64,000 bases of DNA, taken from the NCBI GenBank assembly GCA_030549495.1, contig JAUIRK010000570.1, forward strand, positions 544,501 through 608,500, in the 5' to 3' direction. How positions within the stretch are numbered: position 1 is the first letter of the stretch; each line of letters opens with the position of its first letter. Origin of the DNA: Nectonema munidae (Eukaryota > Nematomorpha > Nectonematoida > Nectonematidae). Made by a program: the position numbers and the translations under genes. The notes under the pieces are model-generated. The model saw only the letters and a program-made list of their open reading frames with translations. It was not told where the DNA came from and did no database searches. This document shows, one piece after another, positions 34,180 through 44,177 of this stretch.

Positions 34180-37140
34180 TCAAGATGTTGGAGAAATGTA
34201 GCAATCATTTTTTGTACAACAAGCGTAGTTCTGAATTAACAGGGTTTTTATATATTTATTATAAGAGGATCTGCCGATAAACTCAGTAATCGAAGGAAAA
34301 AGTTTAATGTGTTTATTCCAGAATGGGCGAACTTTATAAGGGAGCATTTGCTTACATGACTTCTTTTTTACTCGAGGAATGTAGAGTAGTCTACTTGGAG
34401 CTCTCATGGGAAAACAAATAAGTGGAAAAGAGCAGGTGGTAATTTTCCACAATGCAAGTCAATGGCAAATTTTAACAATTCATGCTTGTACATATCCCCA
34501 ATGAGAAGAGAATTGATTTCAAAAAACTTCAAATGTGTATGTTGGTTATATTTCAAACCAAATATTGATCGTATGAACTTTTTTTGGAGTACACAAATCC
34601 TATTCAAATTTACATGCCCCAATTAATCAAAGAATAATGCAAAATTGGTTGAATTAACGTTTTATAAAGAGTTATTTTGGTTACTTGTGCAAGAAATTCT
34701 AAAGAGCGAAAAAGAGATAAACAATAGTTAAGCTTCATAACTTGTCTATTTTTATTTGATTGTTTGGTACGTTATGTAAACGCATAGTGGTGTTATGGAA
34801 AAACAATGCTTTGCCTTTTCTCTACAGAAAGAGACTATTTGTCTGTTCTCAAAATTTCATTTATTTCCCTAAGCTTATCTATTGACTAAAGAAAAGTCCT
34901 TTGTTTCAGAGATTTCAAAAAGAAGTGTGATGTCATCAGCATAAATATATAAACCAGAGCAGAACTTAGTGAAGAGAAAAGAAATATACAAGATAATAAC
35001 GGCCCTGAAATCGAATCTTGCTGTACTCCTATATTTTTATTCATATGTTCGATTTCATTATACGATATTCTATCAGTTAAGAAAGAGTTGATCAAGTTTA
35101 TTGCTTTAAAAGTCGATACCATAAAAAATAAGTTTGTAACAAAGAGATCGAGAAAAACAGATATGCAGGATTTGTTCCTGTTTTTAAATTCAATAAATCT
35201 ATTGAATTTTTTTCTAACATTTTCGATAAAATTGGTCAAAGAGAAACAGGCCTGTAGTTTTTGATTAGCACCTTTTTTGTAAATCGGTACAATCTTTGAA
35301 ATTTTCAAGCTTTGGGGAAAATGACGTTCCTGCATGGATCTATTATTTATCGTAGACAATGGAAAAAGAGTTAACGGGGAAATATATAGATCAACCGTAT
35401 GTTAATAAAAATGCTCGCTTTTTGTTGGATTTCTTCAAATGAGTTATGCTGATTAGTATATCACTATAAGTTATATAAGCAAAATTGAAAGTCATGAGAA
35501 AGGCTTTTCGCTGGGAAAATTTTCTACATTTTGTTGAAATAACTTTGAAATTTTAAAGACTCATCTATTAAACTCTCGCGTTCTTTGATGAAAACATGAC
35601 TCGAATTTATTCTATTTTTATTCCTAAGCCAGTTTAATAATTCCTTCCATATAGCTTTGTTATTAAGTTTATTTTTTTCTACAAACGATTTGTAGTATTG
35701 TTTTTTTGCTTCCCATATATTTCTCTTAACCATTTGACTATACGATTTAAAAGATAACTTTACTCATGTATAATATTAACTATTCTTGTTTTGAATTTTT
35801 TATTCAGATCCTCTTTCTCTTTCATTTGAGAAAGTATTCCATTTATTCTTTTGGTATTTATACCTGTTTTTATATTTTACAGAAGTAGAACAAACATCCA
35901 CACAGCTATTTAGAGTGGATAAACGAATCAGATATTTCTACCCAGCTCTGAGTTTTGAGTAGATTGAAAAGTTTCCGAAAATTAACTCTTCTTTTTTTTC
36001 TAACCTTAGCATCAGGTCTATCGGCCTAGAAGCCAGTTGAAATAAAAATAGGAAAATGATCGCACATTTTTATCTGAAAAATACTTGATGAGGAATACTT
36101 AACACCTTTGGAGAAAAAAATTACCTAAAAGAGTTCCTGAATCGGGTCTCGTTGGATTAGTAATAGCTACGTTGTATGAATGAAAAATGAACGATTCAAC
36201 AAAGTTTTAAATTTGTACACATTTATTCGCTTTCAACAAATTTATATTAAAATCTCCAAGAATGACGTTTTGCTTAAATTTCGATATTGTGTCCAAAAAC
36301 AACAAAAATTGATCATTGAAAGACATCAATTCTTTACTGGAATAATGAACCATTCTGTATACATTAAGAATACCTCCTTACCCATTATCATATAATTTTA
36401 TTGTCAAAACGTCTCATTCAGAAGAATCAGAAGTAATCATTGGTTGAATTTCAAAATTTAGACTTTTGTGAACTAAGTAGGCCAAGCCTCTATGTTTGGA
36501 TTGAAAAGAAGGAAGTGAAATAAAAACGTAATAATCATTTAACTTAAACAATGATTCATTGTAATCTTTTTCTAGTCATGTTTCCTAAAGCGCAATCACA
36601 TGAAAAAACGTGTTATACTGTTGATAGAAACAACGATCAAGAAAAACAACAAGAGATAAATATTTTTACTTGATTGATTGTGTATTTATTGATCGAATAT
36701 TCAGATTACCAAACGAAATAGTATTTAGAGTCATAGCTACTTAAAATTTCATGATAATTGAGAATATGTCTTGAATTATTAACTTCCATTTACCAACATA
36801 GTATGATTTTGAATTTCACGTTCATGGATTTTCTTTGAGACGGAAATATATGAAGCACAATTTTTATTGTTGATTTGATATTCGCAACCCTCTTCTTTAC
36901 ATTTTATGCATTTAAAGTCAATCCCTTACGAATTACACTCATCAAAAATGTGTTCATTTGAGTTACATTTAAGGCAGTGTATTGCTTTCGTGCAATAATA
37001 TGTCCAATGCCCATATCTTCCACAAATATTGCAAAGCTTAACTTTTGGCGTAAAAATATTTATATTCAAAGCAAGGAGACCCAGAAACACCCTACCTTGG
37101 TTGTATAGCGCTTTTATTCCATTCTCAGAAATATTTTAAT
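34180..37140 (-). pseudogene. Decayed non-LTR retrotransposon (LINE) with zinc-knuckle ORF1
   Basis: Read on the - strand. At 37140-36930 is an ORF1 tail with two knuckles, CNICGRYGHWTYYC and CLKCNSNEHIFDEC, as in jockey/I-type gag-like proteins. At 36480-36050 are endonuclease remnants, including a DFNI-like block and DHFPIFISTGF. At 35733-34886 come reverse transcriptase pieces: KISKIVPIYKKGA, a motif-B block reading VQQDSISGPLL (usual GS lost), and in another frame LYIYADDITLLFE, the intact motif C. At 34622-34180 are C-terminal pieces (FLGLKY-like and basic). The usual FDLSKAFD motif A is disrupted near 35150. Many stops and shifts. Direct repeats of about 30 bp at 35881 and 37371 suggest a rearranged or duplicated copy. 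Confidence 0.75.
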
Positions 37141-37225
37141 TAAAAGTTAAATGACTTTAAATGAGGAAACTCATTTTTTTTTCAAATAAATCAAATCTTC
37201 TTTTTTTCAAATCATTTTTGTTTAA

Positions 37226-37354
37226 CCCATTTACGACCAATGTTCCTATTTTAGAACATAAGTAATTTCATCTTCGTCTGCTTTTTTCAATGACTTTGAA
37301 TATAAATCGTCTGCGTTTTTTAGATATCGTCTGCTTTGTTTGGTCTTAAATGGG
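37226..37354. mobile_element. TTAA-flanked MITE (piggyBac-type), copy A
   Basis: A 129-bp element bounded by TTAA on both sides (37222-37225 and 37355-37358), with terminal inverted repeats cccatttacgacca / cccatttaagacca. TTAA duplication is the signature of piggyBac insertion. There is no coding capacity. It is a reversed copy of 37522-37651. Confidence 0.85.
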
Positions 37355-37521
37355 TTAATATCACTTTTAGAGAAGTAGAACAAACATCAACACAACTTTT
37401 TATTAGTAATTATATTTATTTAACTAAATAATAATTTGGAAATATCAGCATAGATGGGTAATGAATGATACAAGGGATATTTATTGCAATACCAGTATGA
37501 GTATAAATGGGATGAGTTTAA

Positions 37522-37651
37522 CCCATTTAAGACCAAGCAAAGCAGACGATATCTAAAAAAACGCAGACGATTTATATTCAAAGTCATTGAAAAAAGCAGA
37601 CGAAGATGAAATAACTTATGTTCCAAAATAGGAACATTGGTCGTAAATGGG
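37522..37651. mobile_element. TTAA-flanked MITE (piggyBac-type), copy B, inverted
   Basis: A 130-bp element flanked by TTAA (37518-37521 and 37652-37655), nearly identical to the reverse complement of copy A. Internal words aaagcagacgatatctaaaa and aaagtcattgaaaaaagcag are conserved between copies. The pair can form a long stem with a loop of about 165 bp. Confidence 0.85.
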
Positions 37652-37659
37652 TTAATGGT

Positions 37660-39815
37660 TTTGAATTGGGTATTACTGCGAGGTTTACCATTTTCAAAGT
37701 ATAAAACTGTTCCTTAGATATTCGCTCAACGCGTCCATATGTTTAGCAAAACATTTTCATACTAAATTGTGATTCCCAGGGTTAGATAATGTCATTTTTA
37801 AAATATTTTTACAAAAACTGTAACTTTTCGCTGGCTCTAGCAATTATGTAAAACCAAAGAAGAGCTTTATTCGATTATACTTACATTTTAATTTATTACA
37901 GGAAATGTCGTAAATGCCCAAAATTAAAATGTTTCAGTTTTTATAAATATGATTTAAAAGTGCCATAAGGCTAAAAAATCTCTTATTCTTAAGAGAGTTA
38001 GATTAGAAAATATGCTGATTCTTTTTTCAACACTCGAATACTTTGTTATACTACCCACTATAACATGGAGATCATTAAAAATAAATTGAGTTCTCTATCC
38101 CTGCTCAAAAACAAAAAAATTATCAAGTTGTCTTCCTATTTTTATTATTTCAAAGCAAAGACGGAGCAAGTATAGAAAAGTATCAAATTAAAAGCACAGC
38201 AAAATCTAGGTATATCGTATAAATATGCGGTTCAATGATTATCATTATTATTCATAAACACGATGACTTTGACTCCATTGGAAGATAATGAAAAAATTAT
38301 GAGAGGTTATTTACCCTTTTGAGGTATTGCAAGGTATTTATACACATATATATATTTATTTATTTATAGTTATAATATGGCTATGATTTTATTTTATTGA
38401 GTTTTAACATGAGAGCAATATTATTTTATTGGTTGCAGAAGTCTGAAAAAATATCAAATTCTATTTACATTTTACTTGAAATACGCCTCCTTCAATGTCA
38501 TTCTGCTAAATGTCTATATGAAAAAATTTTTGTTCTGCTAAATGTCCGGCTGCCCAATAGTAAAAATATTCTAAGAATATTAATGCTATTATAATGGTGA
38601 TATCACTTTTTTTACTTTTTTAATAATTTATATAAGTAGAGAATAAATAATTCAGTTTTCTTAATAATTTGTTTATGATTTTTATAGCTAAAATCCTAAA
38701 ACTGGGCCGACCATTAGTCATGATGCAAAAATCTTTCTAATGAATTGTGGGTTTAAGATTAAACGTTAGCGTATATCACACTTTACATTATAATTCCAAA
38801 TAGACTTTAAGCCTCTACTAGTCTTAAACCATAGGCCTAGCTGTTGTATCAAGCTTAATTGATAAAGCTTTTTCCATGCCCTCAAATACCCTGGCTCTTA
38901 AAAAATTCTACTCTGGTTATTGTGATCGACTAGCTCTTTCTGTCATTATTTCTTCTAAACTTTCTCCATACACTCAATTATTTTTCTGACCAAATGTATG
39001 CTTTTTTGATTATTTTCATTTTCTCCTTGACCATCATACCAATAGTTCCTCTATCATCATGATAATAATATCATATTTGATGAGTAATCTTGTTATGAAA
39101 AATGGACAAATCGATGCAAAATTTCGATAGTTAAAATTATTTAAAAAAATCACTCCCTTATTAATTCCAATCTTGTCGAACCGTGGTGACTTGAAGAATG
39201 TCTACAGAGTTTAAAGCCTTAAATCTTGTTAGCCTTAGTATAATGTGCTGGTAGGACTTGCTTTTTCCCACTCCAGTTGTCTCATTCCTAATTTGTCGAG
39301 TCCAGTTGCCGAAACCGAACTTTCCAATTTCGCGTTTGTCGTCATAAGAAAGCTATTTTAGCGCGTTTATATTGATGAATGGTGCTAATCAAAAATTAAA
39401 TCCAATATCTCTGTACATTGTACACTATATATAAAAGATCAATTTATCAAGAATCTGGGAATCGTAGAAGTGTGATTAGGGAAACTGCAGAGCGGCCAAC
39501 TGTGAGTAATCCTACTATCTATGACATAGAGTTCGCATTGATGCATTGTATAGAGGAGCGAAAGGATAGAACAAACACACACACTATTCACACTAGGATG
39601 CACAATGAAGTCACATTTTTTTAATACTGTCTATTAATTAAAATGATCCAGCATGATAATTTATTTATTTTAGCAGAAAATAAAATTCATTTATGCAATA
39701 CCTATGACACACAAGTGATGCTAGAGTCTAGACAAGCTTTTTTTTTTTTTGACAGGGTGTTTCATGCAAGGGAAGTAGAAACTTCCATATCTGCACTGAT
39801 GAACTTTTTATGATA
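37660..39815. other. No recognisable gene
   Basis: AT-rich sequence with a poly-T tract at about 39730-39750 and two copies of a ctgctaaatgtc phrase at 38505-38552. Confidence 0.35.
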
Positions 39816-39824
39816 AGTCGATGG

Positions 39825-39897
39825 CATCGCCGGGATTCGAACCCAATGGCTTTTCCGTAGGCGACGCCTCTACCTATCAGCCCACCAGACAAGCTTA
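39825..39897 (-). repeat. tRNA-like sequence, probable SINE head
   Basis: On the - strand, a consensus-like A box (ggctgataggtagagg) and a perfect B box (gggttcgaatcccgg) lie at tRNA spacing. The acceptor stem pairs poorly, which argues against a functional tRNA gene. Confidence 0.5.
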
Positions 39898-40049
39898 CTC
39901 TTCGTATTTCCTTTTACTCGCAGTACAAAATAAAACTGTCCTCAACAAGACTGGCTTTAATAAGGGACAGAGTGGGCAATTGCTCGTGCTCATAATTATT
40001 CCATGTAATCAGAGCGAACAAATCTTAATAACATAATTTTTTTCTAGAA

Positions 40050-40390
40050 ACACAAAATTATTGCCACTAATCGCCAATTAAAATTAATCAATTTAGATCA
40101 TGTTTCCTCCATAGTCAAAAAAAGTAAAAAAGTATTTAATGATAAAGTTTGCTTTAGCGAATCAAAAAATTACCGTAGACAAATTACCTTATTCCAAAAT
40201 TGTAAGGAATATTGGGATCCTAATTTTTTCAAATATCACCGAAAAAAAATTTTCGATCACAAAACGGACCAGTAACTTCAAATATTGTTGGAAGATCATT
40301 TCAATGTTAAATAAACATTCAAATATAGAAATTTACGTCACTCATATTAAATACATAATATCCTATTTTAGCCGCACTGTTTAATGTATT
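40050..40390 (+). pseudogene. Possible LINE C-terminal fragment
   Basis: An 81-codon frame contains KITVDKLPYSKIVRNIGILI and NFKYCWKIISMLNKHSNIEI. These resemble the region after motif C of non-LTR reverse transcriptases, where the strand-displacement and thumb residues lie (KNLGI-like block). No catalytic motif is present. The assignment rests on one block only. Confidence 0.35.
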
Positions 40391-41034
40391 ATTAAATTTT
40401 CTTTATAATTAAAGACTAGTTTATGTTTTATTTTACTTGTATAATGAAGATAGAAACCAAGTTTCCCGTATAATTATCTGAATTTTTCTTTTAAGCAAAA
40501 TTTCTTCGAAAAAGTCAAATTTTTAGAATATAGAGCCAAAAAATTGTAATTTTGGGGTGAAAAATAGATTGCCCTTGCAATATTATAAAATTGGCCCAAT
40601 ATCCATGCAATAAGAGTCCTTCACATCACAGAAATATGCAATGACATGTGGAGTTTAAAGTTGCTTTCAATGTAAAATACATTTATATAAATTTCATAAA
40701 AAATTTGGTGGTTCCATGTAGTCTGATGTGGTAATCTCAAGAAAATGATACCAAAATCTCAAATAAGTCAAAATATTTCACAAAAAAAAGTGTTTGGGAT
40801 GAAGGAGTGTAGAATATGTTTTATGTTCAGCAAATATAAACCGAATTTGATTATTACAGCCAATCAAATTTTACATCTACTCACTTGAAAAATCCCCCTG
40901 ATCTTTCCTTTTTCTGATTGATATACAGTTTTGATTTATCCTCCTTTCTGATTGTTTTCTCGAATACACTGTGAATAAAATGTAAAGCTAAAGGTATCGT
41001 GGGGTGTTTTAATTGAGAAGGCACAATTGCACCG

Positions 41035-41125
41035 CTTGTATCTATGTAGAAAGGAGGCTTGAGGCGGGATCGAACCCAAAACCTTGAGTTATCGAAGCCC
41101 ATTATCTAATCAACCTTACTCACGC
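41035..41125 (-). repeat. tRNA-like sequence, probable SINE head
   Basis: On the - strand, ggggcgtgagtaaggttgat and gggttcgatcccgcc form A-box- and B-box-like elements, with 3' gcctcaagcctcc. Spacing suits a tRNA-derived promoter. The cloverleaf is imperfect. Confidence 0.45.
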
Positions 41126-41486
41126 CCCTAACTCATAAAGTACGTGTTTGCATGTGTAGTAAAGCTTATATCATTAAGACTGGAAAAAACTCATGCCTGT
41201 CTTCATAACTCAAAGTAGAGGCAAAAGTACAACGCTTAATAATGATAATGATAACCAATAAGATGCCCATTTTCAGTATTAAAAAATGTAGGAAAATCAA
41301 AGTGAGGAAGAATAATAATGCTCATTCTTCTAAGAGCCGCGAGTAATCAACCAAAAAAAACACTTTAGTGACCTAACAAACATAAATTAAGAAAACCTAA
41401 TTGGCTTTCCTTCAACTCATTTTATCTTTAATGTCCTCAGAGTTTGGATCAAAGTTGACGAAATTTTACATTCATAATTTGCTGCA

Positions 41487-41552
41487 GATGACGTAGCGGT
41501 GGAAGCATAGGCTGTAGATCTAGTGTGTTTCTGGTTCGCTACCCCATCTAGA
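41487..41552 (+). repeat. tRNA-like sequence, probable SINE head
   Basis: An A-box-like cgtagcggtggaagca and a B-box-like tggttcgctacccca about 35 bp apart. The weakest of the tRNA-like group. Confidence 0.35.
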
Positions 41553-42359
41553 CATTACTTTCTATCGATTTATAAAAAGACTATTTCTCCTTGAGTGCAT
41601 TTCTAACAAAAAAAAAACAAGAAAAAGGAGAAGGGAGAGAAAAAGATTAATTAACTAAAAAAACAAACTAAGCATTCAATTAGCTTGATTGAATAAATTT
41701 ATTACATAATCTACTAAATTTCAAAATTCTTCACACTTGATATAAAACGTGCTTGCTTCAGCTCTTCTCAAATTTTATCTTTTGCGTGTGCGACAAAGAA
41801 TTTTGTTTCCCAACTGTTTTTCACGGTAAAATTTTTTATAGTTTTATTTTCCTTTGTTTAGGTTTGAAAGATGTCAATATTTTTTTTATTAATTTAGACT
41901 TGATGATATCATGGTGACTAGAAAAATGAGCGAGTTCAGTTTTTATTGAAAGTTAATATTAATACGAATGACAGTGATGATGTATGCATTCTGATTGGTG
42001 AAGAAAATTTTTTGAATGTATTTTAAAAGTTTAAATATAAATACCTTTGAAAAACCTCATTTGTACAAAAAAATTCGCAAAAATTGAAACTTCCTAAATT
42101 TCTCAATGAGCCTGAGTGCTGCCTAGACCTTAAAATCACGCTTTTCGATTTCATGATTTCTTGAAGTTTGAACTCTTTGATTTATAGCAGGTTTCAAGAG
42201 AGTAGAAGAAATCGAGAAAAGAAACTCCAATTTTGGTATTTCACGAGGTAAAAAAGGTAGACTAACTAGGACGTTAGAGTAGTACGAGTTGAAGTGGAAG
42301 AAATTAAAGGAATGCAAAAATCGTTAAAACAACTTTGCACGCATAAAAGAGGAGTTTTA

Positions 42360-42900
42360 GGGAAAGAGTGCTCTCAGTTTATTTAGAGGAGAGGAGAATG
42401 GGACGCTGTTTGCTGTTGCTGCTTCTTCTGCTAAAGTGAAATAAGTGATATTTGTAATCAATACTGATCAAAGCATTCAATATATTTCTTTCTTTCTTTC
42501 TTCCACGAGAAGCATTCGAGTGCTGGAGTAGAGAAAGGTGTTATTGGTGTTGTGAGGTGGTGGTGTGGTATCAGTGCTTCTTCTTCTTCTTCTTCTTCTA
42601 CAGCCTGTCCTCTTCTTCATATTGGAAAAGAGTGGCATTGAAAGTTTAGTGAGAAGAGCTGCTGCTGCTGCTGCTGCTGCTGATTGGTCAATAGAGTCCG
42701 ACACTATTAAAATCCCTGCATCGTGGACACGCTTTTACTCTGCTCTTTGTGCAATCTTCTTACTCCATCTCTCTTTTTTATTGGCGTGCAAAGAGGAGAA
42801 AAGTACTTCGCGTTTTATTCATTTTGTCATAATTAATAGATATCTGCTATGAAATTTATTGAAAAAGGCTATCACGAGCTCAACACCGCAGCTCTTTTAC
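42360..42900. other. GC-richer island with (CTT)n and (GCT)n microsatellites
   Basis: CTT repeats lie at 42577-42599 and GCT repeats at 42658-42682. The triplets create Leu-, Ala- and Arg-rich open frames on both strands (42477-42704 - and 42565-42852 +), which I regard as artefacts of the repeats. A short frame from an ATG near 42398 reads MGRCLLLLLLLLK and then stops. It resembles a signal-peptide start and has a weak GT donor (aaa|gtgaaa), so a first exon is possible but unproven. Confidence 0.4.
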
Positions 42901-42904
42901 TCTT

Positions 42905-44165
42905 TACGTTACAATTCACTTTTATGTGGAGAGTGAGTATGCATCATGCCTAACGCATTTATTCACGTACGGCCAATAGAGTAATGGGTTGGTTCAATGG
43001 TGGCAGATATCAAAGGACTTTCAGCCGTAAGGCTATATGCTTGAGATGATAAATCACCGCTTTGTGATTTTGTTTTTAGAGTTGGGAGGCTTGGCGATCG
43101 AACCTCTGAAAAATTCAAAAAGAACCTAACAAAAAAACTAACAACGATTGAGGCTCATAGTAATGGGTGGAGCAAGAGAGTATTGCTAAAATGATTTTTT
43201 TTATAACACTCGTTAAAAAGTCGAGTAAAAGTATTGATTTAAAGCATTTATTTTCATTACATATAAATTGTAAAACAATATCAATCACTTTTCACGCATT
43301 TTTGTAACCTTGCATGCCTGTTCAAGCATGAGCGGGCTTTTTCAATGTTTTGACTTCAAATTTTTGATAAAAGTTAAGGAAAAAAATACTATAAATTTCA
43401 AAACATATATTTACTTAAATTTAATAGCAAATTTTTTTACATAACTCATGAAAATAATTAAATGCGATGTTGGATTTGAAAAATTTATATAACTAAAACT
43501 TTATTTTGAATGATTTGAAAAGAAAACTTCATGCCCCATCACACATTCCTTCAATTAGACTTTGTTTCATGAAAAAGACAAAGTATGTTTTTGGTATCAC
43601 CTAATTCCAGAACATAGTATCGAGCTAGGATTTCTTAATGATTCAGATTTTTATATATACCGATCATGCATAATGCCCTGTGCTGGCATTTGAATAAAAC
43701 TTTTGTGTATCCCCTTGAAAGGTTTTGTTATCTCCTCCTGGTTAAAATTTCTGCTACGCCACTGAATGTACTATAAATTATATACTTCAATCAATATTTG
43801 CATTTTTGTATACATAAAGTCAAAAATTTACTTAAAAAATAAGACCAGTGACAACCAGGAGCGGATATAGAAAAAAATTTACCTACGGCCATCATATCGT
43901 TCTTTTTCTAAAATGAAAATGGAATAATAATAATCCATGGATGAAAGGAATGTGAATGAATGCTTATCTAGGCAAGTGCTTTTCAACCTAAATTACGCCT
44001 TGTCCGATATTTGCGGAAGTTTTTTTCTGGCCCACAAAATGTTTCAGAAAGGCAAACAAAGTTTTCGATATTATAATGGCTCTGCAAGCCAAAACTGAAT
44101 GCTTATATATGCTGTACCCACTGATATCCAATGCACACAATATTCAAGACGTCCTTTAATTGGGC
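42905..44165. other. No recognisable gene
   Basis: AT-rich. The end-like words ctgctacgccactg (about 43751) and gcttttcaaccta (about 43978) resemble isolated hAT termini without partners. Confidence 0.35.
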
Positions 44166-44177
44166 AATGATCTAATG

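Noticed and set aside
42477-42852. Ala/Arg-rich and Leu/Ala-rich open frames
   Set aside because: They are produced by the CTT and GCT microsatellites in different frames. No domain or splice support.
43000-43115. Further tRNA-like sequence (ggttcgatcgcc on the - strand)
   Set aside because: No A box at a suitable distance on the same strand.
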